DNA of 64,000 nt. Origin: Leuctra nigra (taxonomy: Eukaryota > Arthropoda > Insecta > Plecoptera > Leuctridae). Under the pieces are notes generated by a model. It saw only the letters and a program-made list of their open reading frames with translations, was not told where the DNA came from and ran no database searches. The position numbers and the translations under genes are program-made. The stretch spans positions 36,655,017-36,719,016 of the forward strand of contig OW203763.1 in assembly GCA_934045905.1 (NCBI GenBank), written 5' to 3'. Below, one piece after another: positions 1 through 13,600 of this stretch. The number at the start of each line of letters is the position of its first letter. Position 1 is the first letter of the stretch.

Positions 1-104
1 GAGGAATGTTTACGCGACGGTTGCAGTCCGGTGTTCAGTCGAATCTCCTCCAAGTTCAAAGACACGCTGCGCCGCAATGTGTCCCCTTCGTGTTGCAGCG
101 TTTC
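1..104 (-). CDS. RS-rich protein gene, exon at window edge (partial)
   Basis: Acceptor TACTCAG precedes GAAACGCTG at 104. The exon starts in phase 0, matching the phase-0 end of the 970-1106 exon, and stays open to the window edge, reading ETLQHEGDTLRRSVSLNLEE and onward. The polypyrimidine tract is weak, and the plus strand is also open here, so the call is less certain than the other exons. Confidence 0.5.
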
Positions 105-3100
105 CTGAGTACATCGTACACATATTAGTACTCAACTGTCTATCCTACGTTGAACACGACGAGTGCATATGATTCATCGATTTGTAAATGGCTTATAATT
201 AGATGAAAGCCAAGTAAAAACAGGACTCTCAACCCTTCAATAGGGCAGTCGCACCACCTTGAGATGGTGGTGCGATGCAGTGAGATGCAGCAATAGCATG
301 TGTTAAGGGTGATTATTTTCTAGTTTAGATAAAGTTGTGCAAGAAAGATATTTAAATATCTTAAATATCTTATTACATATATATTTTTTTTAAATAGAAA
401 GTTACAAATTATATGTATGAATAGGCAATACTGATCCTTATGCGTAAACCAGTTCAGAATGCTCATTTCAGGAAATATATATATCCAATTATGTATTAAC
501 AAACATTGAGGGGTACTTCCTATGCTGAGATCCTGACATCAGCTGAAATCACCCTAGATATAGTTCATTACCAAGCAACTACTCCGCTGCTTATTACCAA
601 ATTTGGTGTGCTTGCATACTATACTATTGCTTGCTTGAAATAGTTTGAATTTGTCAAATTCAAATGTACACTAACAGTTATAAATACTAGGTACCAGGAT
701 ATATCAAGTAAGCTGAAACTTGGTACTGTTACACAATATCATAAAACTATAGTAGGTATTACCTTCATGACACTTTTCAACAAAATTCTACAAAACCAAC
801 TGACTGCTTCTAAAAATTTCATACAAAATTTGGTAGGTAATTTGAGCCCAGCATTTCTCAGGAAATCTTCTAACAAACAACTCTTGTACCTCCCAACATA
901 TTAGTACCTAATTATGAACAGTTACATAAGTACCTACTAAATTGGTGGGAAAGTAAATGTATTATGTACCTTATATTTGGCAATTTTCTTCATTTTAATC
1001 ATCCTCTCCTTCTCGGCTTCAAGACGGCGGGTTTCTGCTTCCTTCTTGGCCAGATCTCGAGCAACCTTCTTGCGCATCATCATTTTCTCAACTTCTGATG
1101 GCAGTTCTGACAAAATAAACATCCATGTTCAGCATTTCCCTCACATTATTAAGATTGAAGGCTTTTATCCCGAAGTGGGCTGTTTCTGAGTCTGACACTA
1201 CATTACCTAATTTTGCCCTGGGTATCTCGACAAGAGGTTTCGCCACTTCTGGGAAGTATCCGACTGGTTCCGTCTGCAATCACAGGGAAATAGAGTTCAG
1301 AGTTTATGCCACTTGTAACACATTGGCATATGATTTTTAAAGATGAAAACTTGTCTGGAAATTGGATGATATTTTCATGGACTCCCTAGAAATGATAAAA
1401 ATTGCCATAACTTTCATATGCATATCTTGATAATTTATCATGATTATATTTAATACAAGTAAGGAAAATTGAACTGGTGAGATGACCTCGTCAAACTCCG
1501 GAAAGGCAACCTTAAAATCAAGAGTTGCCACTCATCAAAATACGCCAGTTGGTTAATAATAATAACAACATTTAGTTTGCAAGAAGTTTCACAATCTTTT
1601 TAGTCATCTCTAGTAACTACAAGCTGCCATTTGTAGAAATTGATGTTTAACAAAATATTAACATCTGTACCTCCGAGGTAGAAGGGTGGAAAGTCCAATT
1701 CAATGATTCTTGAGATGAGCTTATAAACCAGTTTTTCTGGGTTCATCCAATCATATTTGTATTTGTAATTGCAACATAACATGAGTCATTGTGTAAAATG
1801 GACTTCCTCCCTTCTACCTGTGAAGTATAGATATATTTAAATATTTCCCACCATTTACATTGTTGGCGCTACTGCTCATTTTCATTTCATTTATTTCATT
1901 TTGTTGGTAACACTGTAAATTCCAAGAACTGGAAAGCAAGACACACTGTCAAGTTCTGGGAGCATTTGGGAATTTCTCAATGCATGTCAGATTAAGTTGT
2001 AAGCAATCAGAGTCCTGATAATATTTATGTAATCAATAAGGAAAGATTGCAGGAAATAGGGTATTTTAGATGTAATAGTTGTTATAGATTGTATGTAAAT
2101 GTGCTCCAGGGATCCCAGGCTCGCGGGTAGCTACCTGTTCCGTTGTCTATTTCTTGTTGTTCATTAGGCCTTGTAGGCCGAGGCATCAGCTCCCAAAGTG
2201 TCCATGTGATTCCTTATTGGGTAGTGTATAGTTAGAGTCGCCGTGGACAAGGCTCAAGGAAAGTGGAGGAGTCTCAAGAAGAAAAGTGATTAGTAAAGTT
2301 TGAAGTTTGAACTGGTTGTGTGCCCTCAAGAGGCGAAACCAAGAAGGAAGGAAATAGAAGAAGAAGTTCTGGGAGAGTGGAGAGCAGCTCTGTCATTGGC
2401 TGACAGCTGTCACTTGACCTTATTTGACTCTCTGTTATTCACTCATGATCGAAAAAGTGGAGAGGTGATTGACATTGTGTACCGTGTTTCAGCCCATTTA
2501 TCCTGCAGAGGCCTCATTCACAAAACTTTTCAACAGGTTTACTGGAGATGGCTAATGTTAGTCCTTATGTCACTTCAAGCTAACCTAACACTGCTTCGTG
2601 GATTAGACCCTTGAAGGAAGCATGACTGTGCATCTGTTGATAGCTTTCTCTTGAGGTGTGCCTCAATATATTTTACAAGTGCATGTTTCGTTCAATAAAC
2701 CAGTATAAAGTGCATCTTTGTGTTTTCTCCTAGTACAAACACTTTCGTAGTATTGTTTGTAAGAGATATTTAAAGTGTTTATAATAAGTGTAAACTTGTT
2801 CAGAGAATGAGGTGCCTAAAAACAAAAACTATCCTGATCACCATTCGCTGGGAAGAACCTCCAGACTGCCCACAGGATGTTCCGGAATTCATAGTTTCAC
2901 ATAACTCCGAGACGCAACTTTCATGAGACTGTGCTCATTTTGAGAAATGCCCCGAAAGTAATGGAAAAGTGGGTATAACTGTTTTATTAATTGACATACA
3001 GACTACAAATTGTACATGGTGACAGCGGAACTCTTCCTCTATAAAATGGTATTACACAACATTGTCAAGTCTCAAGAGATGCGTTTGCAGGATCGTTGAA

Positions 3101-6100
3101 CACAGCTCTCCAATAATATTCGGAAAAATCAGCCTATGGTCGGTGACAGGCTAAGATGAACCCATGCTAGCTTGGGCCGGCCTATTCGAGAAAATAAGGA
3201 ACACAACTGACCTCTGGTGGATTTTGTGGTACTAGGTAAATGGCGGCTATCAAGGACGCATTTGGGTAAATTATAAATACAAATATTTGATATAGTTGTT
3301 TGTTATGGCCAAAAAAGTAAATTTATAACTAGGTAAATATCAATTTCATTTGTTTTTTGTTTTTTCACTGCTTTATGGAAACACGAAATGTAAAAACAAA
3401 CAAATTAATATGTGGACCTGATAGTAGCCATCTTGCCAGAAGTGGCTCCATCACGTATCACTTATTTGTGGGAATACCTGGCAATGCTAAACCAGGTTCA
3501 TCTTTGCCTGTCATTGACCATATGCGCTGCTGTTTGGTAACAGGCGTTCGGCAGATCAGGCCGGTCAATGTTGTGTACCCATCCATGCAACATCCAGAAT
3601 CTTACACCATGCAACTTCTACCTTCCGGTTTAACTAAGGACAGTATTTAAAGACATGCTGTGACCACACAAGCAAAGTATTGGCTGTGAAGAAGTGGGTA
3701 CTATAGCCCCCACATGATTTTTCTGAATATTTTTGGAGAGTTGGGTGCAATGATTGCGCAAACGGATCTCTTTTAAACTCGGACAATGTTAAGTCATACC
3801 GTTATATAGCGGAAGAGTTACTTACTCTATCACCATGTGCAATTTGAAGTCTGCATGTCAATTAATAATAAAGTTATATCAAATTTTCCGTTACTTTGTA
3901 CAGCTCTCATATAAATAAATGTATAGGCTTTGTTGAGCAATATGTTACCTGAAGTGGGAAGTCTTGGGGGTAACTGGTCGCCTGTGCAGGCGACGGCGGC
4001 TCGATGGGTCGCGGCACAGGCAACGGAGGTCGGCAGAAGGCGCCTGGGTCGTTACTGACCACAGTGTAGTTCATGGGGTCCTGTGTGCTATGTCCAGAGC
4101 CTGGAGAGAGTACAACTTTTACATATCAATTCACGTAAGACAATGGCAATGTAAAGAGTTCCACTTTTAAGAGTATTCAAGTGGTACCACATTACTAAAC
4201 ATAAAACATGAAATTGGCCAAACTATTGCATGTAAGAGGAAGATAATGTATTTTCCTCATTCCATAAGAGATTCTACAACCCACTTGACCTTTTTCACCT
4301 CCAATATTTTGCTCCCGATAATTTGTTGACAAAATCTAGCCTGTTCATTAAAAAAATCGTAGAGACCGCAATTTTCACTCAACCGACTTGCAAGTGGGTT
4401 TATTGTCTTCGTTAAGAATAGGCAAAGAGGGCACTAAGTTTCTTTTTGTCAATAACTTGATATCTAGCCTGGCCACATGCATCAATAAATGTGGTTTTTT
4501 CGATGAAAAATCCGGTACCTACAGATTTTATTTTAGAAAAATTGCAATAAAAACATTGAAAAAGGACTTACGTACTCCCTAAGTATTATATGTATTATGA
4601 TCATTCATGCAAAGTTTCAGCTTGCTATGTTGAACGGTTATTCAGTTTCAATCTTTTCTGTGGATTGTCTTGAACCTGTTTGGATCGTCCCGGATATTTT
4701 TTTGACTTTCCAAAATGGGTTGATTTTGCTAAATCTCAGCTCAGATGACATCTACTTACAATATTTGTCCTGAAATTAAAAGGTCATACCCTCCCTGGAA
4801 TCCCCTTAAGACATGTACATAATTGCCGTTAGACCACAATTACTTCACAATATGTAAAAATGAAATGTTTACTTGTGTTCAACTATGTAGTAAGCACAAT
4901 TTAATTTTATTGCCATTACCCCAATAGCAATACTAATATTTAAAATCTATTACAAGCCGGTAAACGAAAGAGATTGAAAATTTTAGTCAATCCAACAGAT
5001 ACCATGTTGTAATATAATTATTACATGTATTACTATGTAAAAAGTCAGTAAAATTTACAACCAATTTCTTAACTGTTTATTAATACAATTTCAATTTCAA
5101 GAAAACATAACTACTGAACATCATTAATCATAATTGTACATTGTCAATACATACTATTTTAATATCTAGATTACTGATTTGTAACAGTTAAGTATCAGAC
5201 ACATTAACCTTCATGAACACTAAAGAAAACTAGGTTGAAACTAGGTAACCCTCACAACATAATGTTTATCAAGCTTATACCTTGTTCCAGCTCTGGTATG
5301 TAAGCTGCCTGCTGTATCTGCTGCTGCTGCGGTGGCGGGGGATGCATGTGCATGTGAAAGTTGAGTCGAGGACCGTTGTTGATCTGACTGATGTAGTTGT
5401 TCTGGTACACGGGCGGGCCGGCAAACTGGTTGTAGTGCTGCTCGGTGCCGGGGGTGGGCAGGAGGGCGGGACGCGAGGACGGCAGTGGAGGCGGCGGGGC
5501 GTTGGGATAGTTCCAGTAGGGAGGCGCCGACGTGGGACTCGGTTCGGCAGGTGGCTCGCGCAGGTTCACGCCCAGCTCCAGTTCCAGGCGCTCGTCAAGC
5601 GACAGGCGCTTCGGTGAAGATACCTCCTGGAGCAAGCGTTCAGATTAATGGTTGGAGAAGAGAGGTGTTGGCTAGCTCACCGACGGCTGATGGACGTACC
5701 TCCTGGACTGGAATGACGGCAATCGGTTGCCCGGGGGGATCTCGCTTGGCCAGCTGGCTCGGCCCGTGGTGAATCCTTCGCACATCCCCTGCAACAAATT
5801 CATTCATTAGAATTGGTCTCAAGTTTAAATATTATTTTTACAAATGTAGGTAGGGTAGGTTTACCAGTTGTACCAGTTACCAGCAGGTGTACATGCATTG
5901 TTTGTAGAATGTTTTTATATGCTGCTGTATCAAAGATTTTGGTAAAATAATTTTTTGGGGGACAATAAAATCAAATACATAAATTCAAAGTACAAGAAAA
6001 ACACATAATCAGATATATTGTTCACATAATAAACCACAGAGAAATGTTATTTGAAGAATAATCGTGACGCAATTAGGACACTAATGGCGGGCTTTTGAAA

Positions 6101-9100
6101 ACAAATCTGGCCATAACTGGTGTCCTGGCCAAAACTGGTACACACATCCTACTTAAAACAAATTTGTAATAATTTGTAAAGATAATTGTTGCAATTAAAC
6201 AAAATATTTAATTAATGAAGTTTGGTAAAGTTCATCAGAATTTCAATGTTTAAAATAAGAAATAGGTACCACATCAGTTATTAAATTGTATCTCCGAAGA
6301 ACTCCTATATTCCAAGTAAAAACAAAGTCAGTTCATTTTAGTGAGTGAATCTACAAAACAGGAATCAACTATTCCCAATTATTGATATTTGAGAGTATGT
6401 TTTCAACTCAACAACAGGCGCGCGAGCACTCGACGCTAGCCAATCATTTATTATTTTTATTTTTTTCTATAACCAAATAATCAAGAAAAAATGAACATTG
6501 GCGATTAATAAAATCAGTTTAATGAACAATTGTTTTAGCCAACACCACACTCCACACAATGGGGAGCGACATGAAATTATTATCCTATTGTTGCACTAAA
6601 TGCACGAGTGAGCTTACCAAGTCTTAGTTCCTCGTCAGTGATCGTCGAGTCTGCGAGGCTCCGCTTGAGACTGATCAGCGGTGACGAAGCGGGCGAACTG
6701 AACTCCATGTCGAGTGAGGTGCAGTCGTCCTTGGATAGGAACTCTGGTAGCGGAATGTTGAGAAGTGCGCTGCCTACATTGCCGGCGGAGCCCTCGCGGC
6801 CCTTAGACCACTCCCGTCTCCTAAACAAGTCAATTACACTGTGTCTTAGCAAGGTACTCCAGGGCCCTGCTATCGTTACAGGTGACCGGTGGAGCAAATT
6901 GCGCTGTTATTCTACACATAAGAGCTAGTACAATACAACTAGAACTCTCATGACTTTTATAAATGTACCTATACGTAATCTTTTACAATGTAGCTATGTA
7001 ATGTACTAAAGTTCAAATTCTAATATTGGCCGAGCCAGAGAATAATTTCGGCTGCTACGGGTGCGTCATTTTTAGGCCCACCCGTAACGCCAAATCATTA
7101 TTATTGGCTCGGCCACTTCTTATTAGAATAAAATTTGGTAGGGTGCGCGGAGAGAAAAATTTAAAATGCTTGGAATTGAGAAATAAGATGCTCCTTCATT
7201 GTTTGAAGGTTTCCTATGCCTTACTACTCTAGAGGAATATACATAATTTTAGATGTTTCTCATCTTCAGAAAAAATATGAATTTTGATTGTTTGAATTGT
7301 TTCTATACATAAGTGAGGTAGGAAACCTTGAAACAATAAAAAAACATCTTATTTCCTAATTTCAAGCATTTAAAATTAGTGTCAGCGGCACATAGTTACA
7401 CCCTACATAAGTAGTTCCATTGTATACGGATATACTTAAAAATTATGAGAGTTCCAGTTGAACCATTGACTTCCGCTCTAGGGGATTTGCAAGAGTTTCG
7501 TCGATGTATAGTGAGTGACAAACGAAACCGACCCGTTCTTACATATACCAAGGTCAAATTCTTCACCGGTCCGACTGAGATCGTCTTACATTTGAGCAGA
7601 TTGCAGGGAAACCTGACACAGCACAACAATATGCTTTTGATGCTCTTGTATTATAAATATGGAGACACAGCATACCATTAAACAAAATTAATAATGTCTT
7701 TATATTGCCAGAATTTGGTAAAGTAGTGGGGCCTCAGACATTGGCAAAAGCCGTCACGAATCCCATAAGAGCAGAAGTCAATGGTTGAACTTATACTGCC
7801 ATTTGTATGAATATTAGTGCGATTTTTCACACCCGTAACACCATGTAATGGCTGTCGGCTTGTTTTTCAAATCGGAAAAAAGTAACATGAACAAGTTTCT
7901 CATAAAGAAACCTTAAGTGTGATCTGGATTGTGCATTGCTGGAAATTTGAAGGAACCATTGTGTTATGCAAATGAGTGTCAATACTCTGTACACCCACGG
8001 TCAGAATAATTGACGGTAAACTGCGAAGTTGGAGCTTGAATTACCGGCAATATTTGGGAATTAAGAAATAATTCTTATGTATGAGGTGGTTGGTTGGTCC
8101 CTCCAACCCCATATGCTTGCCATCTGCATTTACCTCTGGGTTCTCGTCTGGACAATCAAATTTAGAAAAAAGGACTTAGAATTTTGCAAGCAATTTATGT
8201 GACCGTGGGTGTACAGACGTGGAAAAAAGATTTTGGTATTCTGATTTCTGCCTCTCTCTGACCCATAACATAAACATGTTTTTATATGGAGCAGAGAGCG
8301 ATAGCCAACCAACCAACTATTTTCCACGCTTGTACAGTCGTGGAAATTAGATGGTTTAACTCTGCCTCTCTCTGACCCATATCATAAACATGTTTTTATA
8401 TGGAGCAGAGAGAGATAGAGTTTAACCAGACTTGGGTAGTAACGTAACAAAAGTAACGCGTTACTGTAACGAAATTACTTTTTTGGGTAACGAGCCAGTA
8501 ATTTCATTACATTTTTTTCCAAGTAATAAGTTATATAATCTCACTACTTTTATCAGAGTAATTTGACGTTTGTAACGCGTTACCGTGAGCCTCGCACACA
8601 TTTTCCCACTTGTATACAATTTTGTACACAATATTAGTAATAAATTGTCAAACGGACTCTTATCGTGACTTCTTAAACATTCTTATTTGTATCCCCTTCC
8701 AATAATTTACCCTTTGGTTAAACATTTCTGGAAAAAGTAATTTTTGAGAGTAATTTCACTACTTTTTATCGTAAAAAGTAAAGTAATTTCATTCCATTTC
8801 TGAAGAAGTAATTTACCAGTAATTTTATTACATTTTGGTCCAAGTAATAAGTAATCCCCATAAAAAACACTCCGTGTCAAAATACCAACCAAGTCTCTTC
8901 AACTATAAAAAAATAGAAGAAATCTAAAAATTCAGCACTGAAAAGTAGTGATATCAAAAAATGGGCTAAGTCAAAACTTAATTTTAAAAACCAAAATATA
9001 CTTGGCGCATCGTGTATATATAATATAGAAGTGCCAAAAATCAAATGTACCTAAATATATATAATATACCTATATTGCCTTAAAAAACGATGCGCCAAGT

Positions 9101-10597
9101 ATATTTTGGATTTTAAAATTAAGTTTTGACTTTTCCCATTTTTTGATATCAAATCACTACTTTTCAGTGCTGAATTTTTAGATTTCTTCTATTTTTTTAT
9201 AGTTGAAGAGACTTGGCTGGTATTTTGACACAGAGTGTTTTTTATGGGGATATCACTCCTTTTTTAGATTATTCTCACAACGTGTAACACTTATCGGGGC
9301 AACAATGACTAATTTCTTTAAAAAAAATAAGCCATGTTCGATTTGGTAACTAAGAAAAGTTGCGTTTGGTACTAAATAATGCTATAAATGATAGTACATG
9401 AAGTATAGCGAAAGCTTCGATCCAATCGGTTCAGCCGTTTTCGAGATTTGGCATCTTTTCCGGTTTTCAAAATGGCGGCTGAAATAACTGCCACCTAGAA
9501 TTTATTTCTATAAATGATATGTATCATTATAAGCCTTCTAAATATGTAGTTATTCTAGTAAGAGATTATGAAAGTCTGATTCTTCATTTTTATGACGTCA
9601 TTTCTGGTTTCGGTAATACAGTAAAACCTCGTTAAGTCGAAATTGAAGGGACCCAAAAAAAAGCACTTCGACTCATGATTTTTCGATTTATAAGTATTTT
9701 CATAGAATGATGTTTTCCAGACGTGTAGTAAAGATAAGCCTCGTAAACCTACCCCCTCCCCCTGCACAAGGGTCTAGAGACCACTTGAAGACAGCTGTTT
9801 AGTGAAGGGTCAATGCCTCCAATGGTTTAAAGGACTCTTATTATTTACGCAATTATATATAATCTGCAGACTGGATACTAAACAAATTAATCACACACTT
9901 AATTTTTGACAATAAATCGATTTCACAATTATTATTTATTCAACAACAGGTGTGGTGTTATTAAAAAAATAAATAATGGAACAGAAACGGAAAGATAATT
10001 GATCGCTGTCATTTATGAATCATCAAAAGATTGAGAAAAAAATTAAATAGGTGGAAGATAAATAAATTGAATATAATATAATATATTTGAATATAAATTA
10101 ATTCTTAAACAATATTTTAGCTCAGAGTTCAAAATTCTATATGATTGTGAAGTACAAATACGGGCTAAATCGCAAGGAAAATTTAGAATACCTAAATGTA
10201 TTAATAAGTATGGACAAAGACAGCTTAATTATGAAGTACCCACAATTTTTAATAATTTACCTCAAAATTTAAGAAATTTCGATACACACAATTGTATAAA
10301 AAAAGAAATTAAGATGTGGTTATTTACTAGGAATGTTTTTGGTTGAACGGGTATTGATCCAGTTACCTAATGATGACTAATTTTTGAATATGGATTGTTT
10401 CAATATGTATTACTTCCTTATTTCTACTAGGCTGTTAAATCTGATGTTACTTTATTGTTTACGCACTTGGTCATTTTTTTTGTTTCTGTATGCTTATTGT
10501 TTATTTACATTATTTTGTCTCCCACAGACTAGCCTTTTGGCTATGTGGGATAGTTTGTAGATTTGTGTATTTATTGTATTGTGTATAATTGTGTGCA

Positions 10598-10630
<33 letters not shown>

Positions 10631-13600
10631 CTTGAAAAAGTCACTGATTTCAGTTTGTTTTTCAGTCTACAGAATATTTATTTTATGTGGACATCCATAT
10701 TAAAAGTAAACATAAGATTAAATATTACGCAGAATAATAATTCAATGACCAATGTTTATGCCGGCAGTCAGTTGTTGACTATTTACAGCCCTTTTCAGAG
10801 TGACTTTTTGCTCAAATTCTTAGAAACAGGGATTCAACCCTCCACCCGTGTCTGTTTTTTTGTTGAGAGACCCACTTGTCTTTGAGATAGAGCAGGTAGT
10901 GCCAGCTGGGGTGCCGCAGAAAAGGGAGGGAAGTCAGGCGGACACTCTGCTCCAAAAATAGAGGACATTTTTGATAGAAATAATCCTGTATTCTCAGAAA
11001 ATTGTATTATACAAAATAAATACTTCGATTTATAAACTGAAATCACATGTTATATTTCAACTTGGGGCCAAATATTACTTCGAATTACGACTTACGCAAA
11101 TTTCGGTTTATAATTTATTTTAACATGTAACAGATTATACTGTGGACGGGACTTGAGTTTACTTCGATTTATGATGGATTTCGGCTAATGGTTGTTCGAT
11201 TTAAGGAGGTTTTACTGTAGTAGATTTCTACTTAAACTATTGATATTCCATATATATGACCGTCTGAATCATTTGGCGCTAGTTTCAATCCGATCGGTCT
11301 AGCCATTTTTGAGATATGACGTCACTTCCGGTTTCAAAATGGCGGCTTCCGGTTGGTTTTATAAAAAGGCACCTCAGACGCCAAAGTGCACATGTGGTAA
11401 AAATTTCAGATTGATCGGCTCAGCCGTTTAGGCTGTGGCGGTGATAGCGGTGTTTCCTGATATCTGAATCATCAGATAGCTTTTAAAAGTGATGTAATTT
11501 CACTGTTTTCACGGCCCTCTAGCTCGTAAATGGCATAACCTGGTGTTCCCAAATTTGGTATATGGGGTGGGGTGGGCCAAAGCTCGAAATTAAGATATTT
11601 CGCAACAATGTGATATTTTTCAATTTTGAGATCCAGTAGGCCGAAAATGCTATGTTGTTGCTTACAGTAAAAGTAGTTGGTCTGCTCCTCAGTTTATATG
11701 TATAGGCTTTTACGGTATATTGAGTGACTGTGAGTGTACAGTACGACTTGGCTGGGTGGAGCGACCGCTCCACTAGATATAATCTCACTACTTTTGAAAG
11801 TAATTTACCCAAGTCTGAGTTTAACCATCTAATTTCCACGGCTGTACCAACAACATTAACTACCACATATTTTTAAATACAAAAGCTTTGATCACAATAA
11901 AAAATGACTAAAATGTAGGTAAATAATATCATTTAGAAAAGGACCCGATCCGGAGAGGGGGGGGGGGGGGGGGGGGAGTGCCTGGTTTTGAGAGTGCCTG
12001 GTTCTGGTTGAGCAAGCTGTGATTGACTAGGTGAACTCTGTAAATTATACTTTGCAGTCTTACCACTGGCCTGTCTCGCATTGGAATCCTCAGACATGAG
12101 CATAAATGCCAGTGGATCACTGACTAACATAAATCTACCGTGGCACTAAGATGGCTGTAAAATTACATGTGACATACTCAACTCATCAAACTCAAATACA
12201 TACTTTCCATTGTAAAAATTAATCCCATTCAGAGTTACCTATTGGACTCTCCAAGTTGGCAGCTTGAGTAATTAAACTATCAACAGTGTCGACTTCTGTG
12301 ACAGCTACATACATACTCTTTGTCAAAATCTGGTTTACCAAGAGAGTAGGTATCTGATGTAGCATAACTACTGCTGAAGAAATCAAATTAGCTAAGAAGC
12401 TTCTTGATCATCTTTAAGAACACACTTTTAATTCTAAAGCTTTAATTCCACATACAAAAGAATAACTATCATCAAACAATCCTGAGGAATATATTAAGGC
12501 AACTGATCAACACTCACCTTTGTTCATCCTTGGACGGACGTTCTCGCTCTGAACTGCGTCTCTTCCTGCGTTCATCTCTTGACGGACTCCTCGGACGATG
12601 ATGTGGACTTCTAGCTCGGTGTGGACTTCGCCGTCGGCTAGCAGGGCTCCGTTTCTTCTCGTCACGATGAGGAGATCGTTTACGCTCTTCACGGTGAGGA
12701 CTACGCTTCTTATCTTCACGGTGAGGGCTCCGTTTCCGATCATCTTCACGGTGAGGACTCCGTTTCCTATCGTCTTCACGGTGAGGGCTCCGTTTCCTAT
12801 CCTCTTCACGGTGAGGACTACGTTTCCGATCGTCATCACGGTGAGGGCTCCGTTTCCGATCATCGTCACGGTGAGGACTCCGTTTCCGATCGTCATCACG
12901 GTGAGGGCTCCGTTTCCTATCATTGTCACGGTGAGGGCTCCGTTTCCGATCATCACGATGTGGGCTGCGTTTTCTGTCTTCACGGTGTGGACTACGCCTT
13001 CTGTCGTCACGATGTGGACTTCGATTCTTTGCATCACGGTGTGGGCTACGTCTTTTGTCTTGGGAGTGAGGGCTGCGTTTCCTAGAATCCCGATGTGGGC
13101 TACGTTTCTTGTCATCCCTTCGGCTCTCAGAACTGCGACGGTTGTGCCGTTCCTCTCCATACCTGTCCTTTCGCTTCGAGTCACGATCTCGACTTACAGA
13201 TCTGTGCGATGTTCTCGATTCCCTTCCGGACTTCTTCTGGAGTTCCTGCCTCGTTTCATTTTCTGGTAACGGGCCAAAGACTTCATTTGAAGCATTTGAT
13301 GTTTCAACGAACAATAGCTCCGTCTCCCTCTGTGTGATATTCCAATCAGTCTCAGTCGGTTCACCTATGATGCATAAACTTGCCGAGTTTTCAATCACAG
13401 CATCCACTAGTTTTACTACCTCGGACTCTTCACTTATAGCTTCAGTCTTAATGATGACCAAACATGGGTCATCTTTAGGCAGTGTCGTAACTTCGTTGTT
13501 CAAGAAGCATTCAACTTCGAAAGCGTTTAGTGATTCTGTAACGTCTTTGTCACCCGAGAGTTCAGATTTGAGCACAGATGGTTGCAGAGATGGTTGACCA

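Larger units (their letters stand above)
8427..11817. mobile_element. hAT-superfamily element (3.4 kb, no transposase seen)
   Basis: Terminal inverted repeats CAGACTTGGGTA (8427-8438) and TACCCAAGTCTG (11806-11817) are perfect over 12 bp. They are flanked by the 8-bp direct repeat AGTTTAAC at 8419-8426 and 11818-11825, the target-site size of hAT elements. The subterminal GTAACGCGTTAC palindrome is also typical. No transposase frame is visible: the interior is mostly later insertions (foldback at 8854, pogo-like element at 9619) and degenerate sequence. Non-autonomous. Confidence 0.88.
6821..12517. other. 5.7-kb intron of RS-rich gene, packed with mobile elements
   Basis: Holds two foldback MITEs (7027-7115, 7139-7405), a 57-bp direct duplication (about 8250 and 8361), a 3.4-kb hAT element (8427-11817) with further elements nested inside, a 20-G run, and a possible 56-bp cassette exon (12064-12119). 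Confidence 0.7.

Noticed and set aside
1..108. Plus-strand open frame ending in a TGA at 106-108, which could pass for the C-terminus of another gene
   Set aside because: The minus strand is open over the same bases, has an AG acceptor at 105-106 and joins the 970-1106 exon in phase, so the minus reading fits better. I keep it only at moderate confidence.
2300..2614. Plus-strand 104-codon frame inside an intron
   Set aside because: No splice context, no recognisable domain, and flanking sequence looks like ordinary repeat-derived DNA.
12507..13269. Long frames on both strands over the RSPHRDD block
   Set aside because: They are alternate-frame readings of the 30/33-bp coding repeat of the RS-rich gene.
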